Assembly (NCBI GenBank): GCA_903889245.1
Contig: CAISWQ010000069.1
Location: 1-54,412 of the forward strand
DNA length: 54,412 bases
Direction: 5' to 3'
From: an uncultured Lentisphaerota bacterium
Lineage (GTDB): Bacteria > Verrucomicrobiota > Kiritimatiellia > CAIQIC01
Shown piece by piece: positions 1 to 8,423 of this stretch (its first letter is position 1; every line of letters starts with the position of its first letter). Made by a program: the position numbers and the translations under genes. The notes below the pieces were generated by a model, which had not been told where the DNA came from, did no database searches, and was given only the letters and a program-made list of their open reading frames with translations.

Positions 1-38
1 CGTTCTTTTTCAGTCAACTGCGTGTACTCTCGCTTCAT
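1..38 (-). CDS. IS30-family-like transposase, N-terminal fragment (cut by window edge)
   Basis: Only the first 13 codons are visible, reading MKREYTQLTEKE and then a CGN codon before the window ends. A short polar start followed by a QLTxxER pattern is typical of the N-terminal helix-turn-helix of IS30-family DDE transposases. A GGAG-type ribosome site (complement of positions 46-50) precedes the ATG at 38. What remains is far too short to prove the family. The flanking putative inverted repeat and the insertion into a palindrome fit IS30, whose members are known to prefer palindromic targets. Confidence 0.5.
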   Translation of the reverse strand, partial: MKREYTQLTEKE

Positions 39-128
39 GGACGGGTCTCCTTGCGGGGGTTGTTAGGTCCAACAACCGTTAGGTGTACCCGTCCGCTTTC
101 GGTGGTGCACTTATTATGTGCATGCGGG
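1..128 (-). mobile_element. End of an IS30-like element, inserted in a palindromic unit
   Basis: The stretch between the transposase start (38) and about 128 contains a likely terminal inverted repeat at roughly 100-124, around GTGCACTTATTATGTGCA. Immediately outside it, position 129 onward reads GCCTTGGAAAAC, exactly the right half of the palindrome family described below. The missing left half would fall at 120-128. The next complete palindrome is centred at 161, 31 bp from the expected centre at 130. The junction is inferred, because the other end of the element is outside the window. Confidence 0.5.
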
Positions 129-170
129 GCCTTGGAAAACGGGACGCGATTTTTTCCAAGGCTTGGAAAC
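129..170. repeat. Palindrome array 1 (half unit plus one full unit)
   Basis: The right half of a unit (centre 130) is followed by a full unit at 152-169 (centre 161), TTTTCCAAGGCTTGGAAA. Spacing is 31 bp. It lies in the 5' region of the DUF2723 gene. Confidence 0.85.
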
Positions 171-232
171 CTTCCCGGTACCGGGACACCTGGAAACTTG
201 CACGTGCGACCGCGCTCCCGTAGGCTGCGGCC

Positions 233-3200
233 GTGACTGACGAGCACAACGCGGCAGTGGAGGGACCGGTTTTCCAGCGCGGCGACTGGTTGGCTGCGCT
301 CACCACGTTCGGACTGGCGCTCGCGGCCTACCTCGCCACGCTCGCGCCCACGGTCACGCTCGAGGATTCCGGCGAGCTGGTCACGGCCGCCGCCCAGCTC
401 GGCGTGCCGCATCCGCCGGGTTATCCAAGTTGGACCCTCATCACATGGCTGTTCACCAAGCTATGCGGCGGCGCCACCTATCTCGGTCATCCGAATCCGG
501 CGTGGGCGGCGGCCTTCGCCTCGGCCTTCTTCGGGGCGCTGACCTGCGGGGTGCTCGCGCTGCTGATCAGCCGCAGCGGGCGGGCGCTGGCGGATAACGG
601 CTGGAGGCTAGCAGAGCAGACCGACGGCTCTTCCATCCGCCATCCGCCATCCACGATCCGCGAACTCCCGTTGCTCGCCGCCGTCGCCGGCGGCTTGGCG
701 CTGGCGTTCAGCCCGGTGCTGTGGTCACAGAGCACGATCGTCGAGGTCTATGCGCTCAATGGTTTTTTTCAGACGACGATCCTGGCCTTGCTCTACCGCT
801 GGCTGTGCCGTCCATCGCAAAGCTGGCCGCTCTGGCTCCTCTGCTTGCTGTTCGGCCTCGGCGTGACCAATCACCAGACCCTGTTGTTCCTCGGCCCCGC
901 GCTCGCCGTCGCCGTGTGGCTGCGCGATGTAAAGCTGTTCCGCGATTTCTTTCTCGTCGGCGCGGGTTTGTTGCTGCTCGTGTTCGCCAACTTCTGGCTC
1001 GCGCAAAAGGCCGATGCGCTGGCGCATCTGGCCGCGAGCAGCGCGAACACCGCCCTGGCGGCGCACGCGCAGACGCAGCAGGCGTGGTACCTCCACGCGC
1101 AGTGGCTCGCGGGTCCGGCACACGCGGGCTTCTGGGTGTGGTCGGCGCTGGCCTTGCTCGTGCCGCTCGCCGGCCTGGCGCTGCCCAACGGCCGCAAGGT
1201 CGGCCTCGCCTTTCTGCTGGGCGGGGCCGGACTGCTTTTCTATCTCTATCTGCCGTGGGCCTCGGCGCGCAACCCGCCGCTGAACTGGGGGTATGCGCGC
1301 ACCTGGGAGGGTTTCCTCTACGTGCTCACGCGCGGCCAGTACGCGACGCTGGAGCTGGCGGACATCATGAGCGCGCGCTTCCTCGCGCAGGTCGGGCAGT
1401 ACCTCGGCGATCTGCGCCAGCAGTTCACCCTGCCGCTGGCGCTTGCGGGCCTGCTGCCCTTCTGCGCCTGGAGCGTACACATCGGCGCGCGCCGCGTGCA
1501 GGCGCTGGCCGGCGCGGCGCTGCTGGTGGCGATCGCGCTGGCAGGCAGCCTGCTGGAAACCTGGCTGGCGTCGCCGGCCCTCGTGGCGCTGAACCGCGCG
1601 CTCGCCATCGCGCTGCTCCTCGCGGCGGCCGCCGGCCTCGGCCTGATGCTGATCAACTTCGCCCGCGACTGGTTCGCCGATCTGCGCCAGCCGGAGCACG
1701 GCCGCGCCACGCGCGTCGTCGCGCTCCTGTTGCTGGCCGGCATGGCGGCGGTGTGCGGCGGCGTGGAAGTGTCGTTGCTGACGAAGGCTGTGCGGCACTT
1801 CGCCGGCGGCACGGCGGGGCGCGGGTTGCTGGTGGCCGCCGCGACCCTCGCGCCCGTGTTCGTAGTGTGGTTGCTTGTGAAGCTGGCGCGCTCGCCCCTG
1901 GCATTGCGCTGCGAGCTGGCCCCGCTGCCGCAACGCTGGTTGCTGGCCAGTCTGGCCGCCTTCCTCGGCTTGAGCATCCTGTTCATTTCCTTTCAGAATC
2001 TGGACATGGACATCCAGACACAGTTCATCGGCCGTGTGCAGTTCATCCAGTCGCATTCCGTCTTTGCGCTCTGGATCGGCTACGGCCTGTTGTTGGCGCT
2101 TACGCTGCTGCGCCGCGCCGCGGCCGCAGCCGGTGCCGTGCTGGCCGCGCTTGTGCCACTGACCTTGCTCGCGCAGAATTATTTTGACGCCGGCCAGTTG
2201 CGGCTGGTCGGCGGCGCGGAGCAGAACGGTCACGACTTCGGCTGGCAGTTTGGCGCGGGCGCGCTCGAAGGCATGGCCGGATTGCGCCCGACGCTGCAAG
2301 CGGACGAGCTGCCGCCACCTGATCCCGCCTGGCCGCCGCCGATGGAGACCAACGCGGTTTATTTCGGCGGCACCGATCCCGGCCGCTTCGTCCCCACCTA
2401 CATGGTCTTTTGCGCGCGCGTCCGGCCAGACGTCTGTGTGCTGACGCAAAATGCGCTTGTGGACAAACTGTACCTGGCACCGGTGCGCGACTTCTATGGT
2501 GACCGCCTCCGGCTGCCAACGCCCCGGGACATTGAAGCGGCCCAAAGCCGCTATCTCGCCGAGGTCGAGTCCGGTCGTGTCCGCAACCGCGGCGAGGTGC
2601 TCTATGAGAAGGGCGTGCCGCAGCTTGTCGGCCGCGCCGGCGTGCTGGCGGCCAACGGGGTCATCGCCCGGCTGATCTTTGAGGAGAACAAGGACCGGCA
2701 TGCCTTTTACATTGAGGAAAGCGAGCCGCTCGAGTGGATGTATCCCTATCTGACGCCGCATGGCTTCATCCTCAAGCTCAACGCCGAACCGCTCGAGGAA
2801 TTGCCGCCCGCACTCGTGCGCAAGGACCACGAATTCTGGGATTGGCAGACCCGCCGGCTCTGCGCCAACTGGCGCTTCCGTCACGACACCGTAGCCATGC
2901 GCGTCTTCCACAAGCTGCGCTGCGCCGGCGGCGGCGTCTATGCCAAGCGCGGCCTGTATGCCGAGGCTGAATATGCCTTCCGACAGGCAATGCAACTCTA
3001 TCCGCTCGGCCCCGAGGCGCGGCTGCGGCTCGCGGACATGCTCGTGGCACAGAACCGTTGCGCGGAAGCGCGCCGTGTCGTACTGGACTTGCTGCAACTC
3101 GACGACCAGTTGCGCGGCGCGCACACCTTCCTCGCCTACATCAACACGGTGCAGCAGGCGCGGGCGCGGCGCGACGTGCTCGAGCAACTGGCGGCCACCG

Positions 3201-3589
3201 GCCCGCTCGCAATCACCAACGCCTTTGAGCTGGCCGAGCTATATGACCGGCTGGGCCAACGGACGAATTTTCTCCAGAGCGTCGAGCGGCTGCTGACCTC
3301 CACCAACGATGTCGCGCTGGCCACGGCGCAGTTCCTGATCGAGCGCCAACATTTCGAGCTGGCAGCGCGCGCGTTCACCCTGCACCTGGAGCGACAGCCC
3401 GCCGACGTGCCCATCCGCGTCGAGTTCGCGGCCTTCCATCTCTACCGGCGGCAGACCAATGCCGCGCTGGAACAGGTACGCCTCGCGCTCTCCGCCGACG
3501 CCACCCGCACCCAGACGCTACTGCGCGGGAATCCGCGCTATGCCGACCTGCGCGCCGTGGCCGCAGGGCCGCCACGGCCGGAGCGCTGA
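233..3589 (+). CDS. DUF2723 / TMEM260-like protein O-mannosyltransferase family membrane protein with C-terminal TPR region
   Basis: A 1118-residue polytopic membrane protein starting at GTG 233. The N-terminal motif around residues 30-75 (ATLAPTVTLEDSGELVTAA, then HPPGYPSW) is the signature of DUF2723, a family related to the TMEM260 O-mannosyltransferases (GT-C-type, lipid-linked sugar donor, extracytoplasmic active site; the acidic residues of the ED.GE motif are the likely catalytic ones). Many hydrophobic helices fill residues 10 to about 650. A soluble C-terminal half follows, with TPR-like helices from about residue 895 (AEAEYAFRQAMQLYP and similar). Glycosylation of exported proteins is the probable role; the acceptor is unknown. 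One cytoplasmic or luminal loop (residues 135-144) is encoded by a heptanucleotide repeat. The start is the least certain point, because no strong ribosome site is visible. Confidence 0.8.
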   Translation: MTDEHNAAVEGPVFQRGDWLAALTTFGLALAAYLATLAPTVTLEDSGELVTAAAQLGVPHPPGYPSWTLITWLFTKLCGGATYLGHPNPAWAAAFASAFFGALTCGVLALLISRSGRALADNGWRLAEQTDGSSIRHPPSTIRELPLLAAVAGGLALAFSPVLWSQSTIVEVYALNGFFQTTILALLYRWLCRPSQSWPLWLLCLLFGLGVTNHQTLLFLGPALAVAVWLRDVKLFRDFFLVGAGLLLLVFANFWLAQKADALAHLAASSANTALAAHAQTQQAWYLHAQWLAGPAHAGFWVWSALALLVPLAGLALPNGRKVGLAFLLGGAGLLFYLYLPWASARNPPLNWGYARTWEGFLYVLTRGQYATLELADIMSARFLAQVGQYLGDLRQQFTLPLALAGLLPFCAWSVHIGARRVQALAGAALLVAIALAGSLLETWLASPALVALNRALAIALLLAAAAGLGLMLINFARDWFADLRQPEHGRATRVVALLLLAGMAAVCGGVEVSLLTKAVRHFAGGTAGRGLLVAAATLAPVFVVWLLVKLARSPLALRCELAPLPQRWLLASLAAFLGLSILFISFQNLDMDIQTQFIGRVQFIQSHSVFALWIGYGLLLALTLLRRAAAAAGAVLAALVPLTLLAQNYFDAGQLRLVGGAEQNGHDFGWQFGAGALEGMAGLRPTLQADELPPPDPAWPPPMETNAVYFGGTDPGRFVPTYMVFCARVRPDVCVLTQNALVDKLYLAPVRDFYGDRLRLPTPRDIEAAQSRYLAEVESGRVRNRGEVLYEKGVPQLVGRAGVLAANGVIARLIFEENKDRHAFYIEESEPLEWMYPYLTPHGFILKLNAEPLEELPPALVRKDHEFWDWQTRRLCANWRFRHDTVAMRVFHKLRCAGGGVYAKRGLYAEAEYAFRQAMQLYPLGPEARLRLADMLVAQNRCAEARRVVLDLLQLDDQLRGAHTFLAYINTVQQARARRDVLEQLAATGPLAITNAFELAELYDRLGQRTNFLQSVERLLTSTNDVALATAQFLIERQHFELAARAFTLHLERQPADVPIRVEFAAFHLYRRQTNAALEQVRLALSADATRTQTLLRGNPRYADLRAVAAGPPRPER
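635..662. repeat. Heptanucleotide repeat inside the DUF2723 gene
   Basis: Four consecutive heptads on the plus strand, ATCCGCC, ATCCGCC, ATCCACG and ATCCGCG. They are translated in frame as part of the loop SSIRHPPSTIRE between membrane segments, which suggests a tolerated insertion in a loop. Confidence 0.75.
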
Positions 3590-3600
3590 ACAAAATGAAC

Positions 3601-3687
3601 GGCCGGGTTTTCCAAGGCTTGGAAAACCCGGCCGTCATTTCTCCAACCCTTGGAATATTTCAGCTGCCGCTTTCCAAGGCTTGGAAG
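3601..3687. repeat. Palindrome array 2 (three units) between convergent genes
   Basis: Centres are at 3617, 3648 and 3679, spaced 31 and 31 bp. The first unit is part of a perfect 33-bp inverted repeat (3601-3633, 16-bp arms around a single G) in which GGCCGGG and CCCGGCC extend the core. The middle unit is degenerate (TCCAACCCTTGGA). The array sits 11 bp after the DUF2723 stop and 47 bp before the sod stop, so a bidirectional terminator role is possible. No classical U-tract follows the stem. Confidence 0.9.
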
Positions 3688-3733
3688 CGCCGGGGTGGAC
3701 AGGTCCGCCGCAGGCGGAGACCCAGCCTACACA

Positions 3734-4363
3734 TCAGCCGCGGGCGGCGGCGTAGAGGCCCTCAACCTTCTTCCAGTTGATCAGGCTCCAGAAGCCGCCG
3801 ACGAAATCGGCGCGGCGATTCTGGAACTTGAGGTAGTAGGCGTGCTCCCAGACGTCCACGACGAGCAGCGGCTTGCCGCTGATGTTGGCCGCGCCGCTCA
3901 TCAGCGGGTTGTCGTGGCCAGGCGTGGAGCCGATCGCAAGCTTGCCCTTGTCGTCAATGAAGAGCCAGCCCCAGCCGGATGCGAACTGCGCGACGGCGGC
4001 GGCGTTGAACTTCTGCTGGAAGGCGGCGAAGTCGCCGAAGCTCTTCTGGATGTCGGCGAGCAACTCGCCACCGGGCTGACCACCGGCGTTGGCCGCGAGC
4101 AGGTCCCAGTAGAGGTTGTGGTTCCATGTGCCGCCGGCGTTGTTGCGGACGGCGGTGCGGATGTCCTCCGGCACGGCCTTGAGGTTGGCCATCAACTCCT
4201 CGAGGCCCTTGTTGTGCCACTCGGGATGCTTGTCGAGCGCGGCGTTGAGGTTGTTGACGTAGGCGGCGTGGTGCTTGTCGTGGTGCAGCCGCACGGTCTG
4301 CTCGTCCATGAAGGGCTCGAGCGCGTTATAGGCATAGGGCAGATCGGGCAATTTGATCGGCAT
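3734..4363 (-). CDS. Fe/Mn-type superoxide dismutase
   Basis: A 209-residue SodFM protein that converts superoxide to hydrogen peroxide and oxygen; no signal peptide, so cytoplasmic. The four metal ligands are visible: His27 (RLHHDKHHAAYV), His82 (TWNHNLYW), Asp170 and His174 (DVWEHAYY). The second-sphere position that holds Gln in E. coli MnSOD is His150 here (STPGHDNPLM), and the FeSOD-type Gln position is Gly. Metal preference (Mn, Fe or cambialistic) therefore cannot be read with confidence. The start at 4363 is chosen because AGGAGA lies just upstream; an in-frame ATG seven codons earlier lacks this spacing. It is convergent with the preceding gene and divergent from the esterase. Confidence 0.96.
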   Translation of the reverse strand: MPIKLPDLPYAYNALEPFMDEQTVRLHHDKHHAAYVNNLNAALDKHPEWHNKGLEELMANLKAVPEDIRTAVRNNAGGTWNHNLYWDLLAANAGGQPGGELLADIQKSFGDFAAFQQKFNAAAVAQFASGWGWLFIDDKGKLAIGSTPGHDNPLMSGAANISGKPLLVVDVWEHAYYLKFQNRRADFVGGFWSLINWKKVEGLYAAARG

Positions 4364-4533
4364 GTTCGGTTCTCCTATTTGCATGGTTTATTTTCGCGGG
4401 GCTAAAATACCCGACCTTCCCGCGCTGTCAAATACCGAGGGGAAAAGTCGGCCTTCCCACCGCCGGATTCCGCTTGCTTCCGCAGCGACGGCTTTGCATC
4501 CTGCGGCGCGACGTTTTCGATGAGGAGCACAAC

Positions 4534-5295
4534 ATGAACCTGCGAGGTGTGGCGATGGCAGCAGCAAGTGTGGCGGTGGCGGCGGGGTGTGCGACGACCG
4601 GCAGCAAGGTCGAGACGCGGTCGGGCCAGCACGCGCAAAAATTTTCAGCCCCGGTGACCGTCAAGGCCCGGGCGGAGTTGGACTACCTGCTCTACCTGCC
4701 GGAGGACTACGCGAAATCACGAAAAAAATGGCCACTGATCCTCTTCCTGCACGGTGCGGGCGAGCGCGGCGACAAGGTGCAGTTGGTCGCCAAACACGGT
4801 CCGCCTAAGCTGGTTGCCGAAGGCAAGGCGCTCCCCTTCATCATCGTCTCACCGCAATGTCCGCAGTGGGAATGGTGGCCCAACGCGATGCAGATCGCGG
4901 CGCTCGATGGGTTGCTCAAGGAGATCGTCGCGAACTACCGCGTGGACAAGGACCGCCTCTACCTGACCGGCTTGAGCATGGGCGGCTTTGGCTCGTGGAA
5001 GTTGGCGACGGAATGCCCGACGCGCTTTGCCGCCGTCGCACCAATCTGCGGCAAGGGCGACCCGACCAAGGCCAAGTTAATCAAGGATCTGCCGATCTGG
5101 GTCTTCCATGGCGCAAAGGATCCCGTCGTGCCGCTCGCCAATTCCAAGGACATGGTGGACGCGCTGAAACAGTGCGGCAGCGACGTAAAGTTCACCATCT
5201 ATCCCGAAGCCCAGCACGATTCCTGGACCGCGACCTACGCCAATCCCGAACTCTACGACTGGTTCCTCCAGCACCAGCGCGGCGCAATGAAATAG
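4534..5295 (+). CDS. Alpha/beta-hydrolase lipoprotein (carboxylesterase / phospholipase-like)
   Basis: A 253-residue protein with a short lipoprotein signal and lipobox VAAGC (Cys19), so likely anchored in a membrane. The core has the esterase/peptidase-like alpha/beta-hydrolase pattern: oxyanion motif LFLHGAGERGD (71-80), nucleophile elbow GLSMGG with Ser148, acid Asp196 (FHGAKDPVVP) and His228 (EAQHDSW). Such proteins hydrolyse carboxyl esters, often decorations of plant polysaccharides or phospholipids; the substrate is unknown. The start ATG 4534 follows GAGGAG; an upstream in-frame ATG at 4474 would hide the lipoprotein signal. Confidence 0.85.
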   Translation: MNLRGVAMAAASVAVAAGCATTGSKVETRSGQHAQKFSAPVTVKARAELDYLLYLPEDYAKSRKKWPLILFLHGAGERGDKVQLVAKHGPPKLVAEGKALPFIIVSPQCPQWEWWPNAMQIAALDGLLKEIVANYRVDKDRLYLTGLSMGGFGSWKLATECPTRFAAVAPICGKGDPTKAKLIKDLPIWVFHGAKDPVVPLANSKDMVDALKQCGSDVKFTIYPEAQHDSWTATYANPELYDWFLQHQRGAMK

Positions 5296-5434
5296 GTTAC
5301 ACGCCTTGCCCGGCTGACCGATGGTCCTGCATCCCGCGGATTGCAGCCGACGGTCCTGCTTGCTATCCTTTCCAACGCTGGCCCATAAAAACGATGTGGC
5401 CAGCAGGGAAACGCGGCGGGAAAGGAGCCTGCAG

Positions 5435-6907
5435 ATGAAGAAGTTCCTGCGGTGGTTGGCGGTCATTGTCGTCCTCGTGTTGGTGGGTGTATATCTGGTG
5501 TTGGAGTTGGTCATCAAGGCCAAGCCCATGGGCACAGCCACGGACTACTGGGCGCAACGTGCCAAGGGCGAACTCACCCATGATGTTATCGGACAATGGA
5601 ACTTCGCCCAGTCGGTGGCGGTCTCCCTGTCCTATCTGGAGAAACCCTTCTTCGAGGAGGGCGAGCCGTACCGTCTGGAAAAATATACCGAGTGGTGCAA
5701 GGAAAACATGTTCAACACCGCGGTGATCGGGCGGCAGGGTTACGCGTTCGCCATGGACGATGATTACGGCTGGCCCATGGAAATGCGCGGCATGGGCTGG
5801 AGTTATGCGCTGGCGCCTATCGCCTATGCCGCGGCCTCGATCGCCGTCATCGAGCCGGCGCGCACCAAGGAGGTGGTCTATTACCTCGGCGAACTGGCCG
5901 AGGCCCACCGCCGCCCGCCTTTCTGGCTGGATTACGCCATCCAACAGCAGTGGGGCTCGCCCCTGCGCGATAACATCATGTGGAAAGGCCCGCACCTGAT
6001 GCTGCTGGGTCTCTACACGCTGGTCTCCGGCGACAAGGAACGCTTCGGGCCGGAGCTGCAGGCCTTGAGCCGCGATGTGTATAGGTTGCACCTGACCAAC
6101 ATGGCGAAGCCGGAGGGCAAGGGCCGCACCGCCGGTGTCTGCTGCGAGCCGAACCACTGGTTCCCGCAGTGCAACTCTTGGGCCGTCACCGGGCTGGCGC
6201 TCTATGACAAGATCTTCGGCCCCGACAAGGAGTTCGGCATCCTCATCGGCGAGGCCTATCGCAAGGACTATCTGGCGATGGTCAAGAGCAAGCTGCAGAA
6301 TCCCAAGTCCGGCATGTTGCGGCGCAGTTTCCATCCACGCGAGGGGTTCGTGGAGAAGTTCGATGGCGCGTTTCCCTCGGCTTTCGTCGCGCTCATGCTC
6401 AAGCAGTATGATCCGGAGTGGGCGGGCGAACTCTATCGCACGATCCGCGACAACTACGTCAAGGACATCCCGCTCGACCTCGGCGCCTCGGTGCTGGAGT
6501 CGCTGCCGACGACCGCCAAGGGCGAGTTGCTCAAGCGCGATGTCAGCGTCGGCATGGTGGGCGAGGGCGCGCTCGCCATCCTGGTGATGCTGGCGGCCAC
6601 GCGGGAGTTCGACGACCCCGCCACCTTCGACCGCATCAACAAGACCATGACCAACATCATGCACCCCCGGTGGACGGAATATGAAATCCGCTTTGACCAC
6701 TGGTGGAACGACGATGAGACGGGCATCCCCAACTTCACGATGGGCAAGCTGTTCAACATGTACAGCGGCTGGTGGCTCTGGGCCAAGGTCCACGTTGGTT
6801 GGAGCACGCTCCTGCATCACGACTGGGCGGCGCAACGGGATGCACAGGGCAACCTCAAGGACTACACCGCGGCGCCCCGCAAGGCCCCGCGCGCGCGGAG
6901 GGGCTGA
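5435..6907 (+). CDS. Membrane-anchored linalool dehydratase/isomerase-like protein
   Basis: A 490-residue protein with one N-terminal transmembrane helix (residues 5-27), then an alpha-helical domain resembling the linalool dehydratase/isomerase (Ldi) fold. The support is the motif GVCCEPNHWFPQCNS, with Cys237 and Cys246 nine residues apart as in the Ldi catalytic pair Cys171/Cys180. An upstream acidic/aromatic stretch MDDDYGWPMEMRGMGW (108-122) and NIMWKGPHLMLLGLY around His187 add to it. Ldi acts on linalool and myrcene; here terpenoid activity is only an analogy, and an (alpha/alpha)6-barrel enzyme of other specificity is equally possible. The start at 5435 follows AAAGGAG. It is operonic with the next gene, its stop lying one base from the next ATG. 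Confidence 0.55.
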   Translation: MKKFLRWLAVIVVLVLVGVYLVLELVIKAKPMGTATDYWAQRAKGELTHDVIGQWNFAQSVAVSLSYLEKPFFEEGEPYRLEKYTEWCKENMFNTAVIGRQGYAFAMDDDYGWPMEMRGMGWSYALAPIAYAAASIAVIEPARTKEVVYYLGELAEAHRRPPFWLDYAIQQQWGSPLRDNIMWKGPHLMLLGLYTLVSGDKERFGPELQALSRDVYRLHLTNMAKPEGKGRTAGVCCEPNHWFPQCNSWAVTGLALYDKIFGPDKEFGILIGEAYRKDYLAMVKSKLQNPKSGMLRRSFHPREGFVEKFDGAFPSAFVALMLKQYDPEWAGELYRTIRDNYVKDIPLDLGASVLESLPTTAKGELLKRDVSVGMVGEGALAILVMLAATREFDDPATFDRINKTMTNIMHPRWTEYEIRFDHWWNDDETGIPNFTMGKLFNMYSGWWLWAKVHVGWSTLLHHDWAAQRDAQGNLKDYTAAPRKAPRARRG

Positions 6908-6908
6908 T

Positions 6909-8336
6909 ATGAAATACCTGCTGGGCCTGCTGCTGGGTGTTGCGCTGACTCTCCTGGTCACCATGGTGCTCTGGCCGCGCCTCATCAGCCGCCTCGTGGC
7001 GGATGAGTTCGAGCACTTCCTGGACGCCGATCCCTCGCTGGTCTTCCACGCCTACAATCGCGATGACCTCGAGCGCTTCGTCCGTTATTCCATTCCTCAA
7101 TACAGCCCGCATCTTTCGGAGCGGGTCTTCGACCGCGTCGCCGGACACATCCAGAAAAAATTCGCCGCGCGCCTGCAGGCGGCGGGCCGGGATTTCACCA
7201 GCGACCGGGACTTGGCCGGCTATCTCGTAGCCACGGGTGTTTTTTCCAACAGTACGCCGGAACAACTCGCCGCAGCGCTGACGCAAGTGGACATGCGCGA
7301 GCGGTTCCTACCTCCGAAGAAAGCCGCGACTGCCTACTTCGCGCATTCCGGCGGCCTGCCGGACGCCCGGCTCGGCGCCGAATGGGAACCGCTCGGCGGC
7401 GTCCTCGTCGGCTGGCCCTGCTATCTGCCGGCCAACTGGCACACGGCGGCCCGGCTCGTCCACGAGATCGCGGAGCAGGCGACCGCGCTGGTCATCGTGC
7501 CCAATGCGTGCTGGCAAAAAGCCGTCGAGCAGTTCCTGCGCACGCACAGTTATCGGCTCACTGGCGTCCGCTTCCTGCACCTCCGCAACGACGACGTGTG
7601 GACGCGCGACTACGGCCCGCTCACCGTGACCACGGGTGAGGGGGCGCTGGCCTTTGTCGCCAATCCCTACGTCATCCCCGGCCAGCCGCACTACAAATTC
7701 GACTCCGAGATCGCGCTCCGGCTCGGCGGCTACTTCGATGTGCCCGTCCACAAACTGCCCGTGGTGCTCGAAGGTGGCAACATCATCACCGACGGCCGCG
7801 GCACCCTGCTGCTCTCGGATTCGGTCCTGCTGAATAATCCCGACGTGGACCGCGTACGGCTGGAGCACATCCTCGCCGCCTATCTCGGCGCGCGGCGCGT
7901 CATCCTCGTGCCCCACCTGCCCGGCGAGGTTACCGGGCACATTGATGGCATCGTCAAGGTGCTGGATGCCGACACGCTGCTGATCACGCAACTGGACCGG
8001 CAGCACAAGTGGTATGCCGCCGTCGAGGACTGGGTGCAACGGCTCGGCAGGGAAAAATCCGTCAACGGCAAGCCCTACCAGATTCACCGCATCGTGACGC
8101 CGCGCCCGCCGTTCGATTACCAGACATGGACCTACATCAACAGCCTGACGCTGAACGGCAAAGTCATCGTGCCCATCTATGGCGTGAAGGAGGACGAGGA
8201 AGGCCTCGCGACCTACCGCAAGGTCATGCCTGGCTGCAAGATCGTCGGCGTGGATTACACCCGCTACACGGTGGGCGCCGTGCATTGCCAGACCAAGGAA
8301 TTTCCTGCCGCCCTCACGGACCGCGTGCTGAAGTAG
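6909..8336 (+). CDS. Agmatine deiminase / peptidylarginine deiminase family protein, membrane-anchored
   Basis: A 475-residue protein: transmembrane helix (1-25), a linker of about 130 residues, then a guanidino-group-modifying-enzyme domain of the Porphyromonas-type peptidylarginine deiminase family (from WEPLGGVLVGW). The catalytic set is present: Asp in NDDVWTRDYGP, His and Asp in TGHIDGIVK, Cys460 in GAVHCQTKEFP, plus the VLEGGNI motif. The expected reaction is hydrolysis of a guanidino group to ureido and ammonia, with agmatine or peptidyl-arginine as substrate. The membrane anchor and N-terminal extension are unlike soluble AguA, so peptide or extracytoplasmic substrates are plausible. 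It starts two bases after the preceding stop codon, so it is almost certainly co-transcribed with the Ldi-like gene. Confidence 0.85.
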   Translation: MKYLLGLLLGVALTLLVTMVLWPRLISRLVADEFEHFLDADPSLVFHAYNRDDLERFVRYSIPQYSPHLSERVFDRVAGHIQKKFAARLQAAGRDFTSDRDLAGYLVATGVFSNSTPEQLAAALTQVDMRERFLPPKKAATAYFAHSGGLPDARLGAEWEPLGGVLVGWPCYLPANWHTAARLVHEIAEQATALVIVPNACWQKAVEQFLRTHSYRLTGVRFLHLRNDDVWTRDYGPLTVTTGEGALAFVANPYVIPGQPHYKFDSEIALRLGGYFDVPVHKLPVVLEGGNIITDGRGTLLLSDSVLLNNPDVDRVRLEHILAAYLGARRVILVPHLPGEVTGHIDGIVKVLDADTLLITQLDRQHKWYAAVEDWVQRLGREKSVNGKPYQIHRIVTPRPPFDYQTWTYINSLTLNGKVIVPIYGVKEDEEGLATYRKVMPGCKIVGVDYTRYTVGAVHCQTKEFPAALTDRVLK

Positions 8337-8362
8337 CCGCGCGGGCTCCAGCCGGCAGCGTA

Positions 8363-8412
8363 TTTCCAAGGATTGGAGACCAAACCTCCGCTGTTTTCCA
8401 AGCCTTGGAAAA
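8363..8412. repeat. Palindrome array 3a (two units)
   Basis: Centres at 8371 (degenerate, TTTCCAAGGATTGGA) and 8403 (TTTTCCAAGCCTTGGAAAA), spaced 32 bp, just after the deiminase stop. Confidence 0.85.
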
Positions 8413-8423
8413 CGCAAGGTAAA

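Noticed and set aside
725-3187. Long open frame (820 codons) on the minus strand opposite the DUF2723 gene
   Set aside because: High-GC shadow frame: low-complexity Arg/Gln/Ala composition, no domain, and fully covered by a well-supported gene.
3601-3687. Palindromes as ordinary Rho-independent terminators
   Set aside because: The A/T runs are part of the arms and symmetric, several arrays lie upstream of or inside genes, and no U-tract follows a GC-rich stem. A terminator role for a single extended unit remains possible.
5370-5385. TTTCCAACGCTGG before the Ldi-like gene as a palindrome unit
   Set aside because: One base short of the unit length, without A/T arms on both sides and without a phased partner; possibly a decayed copy.
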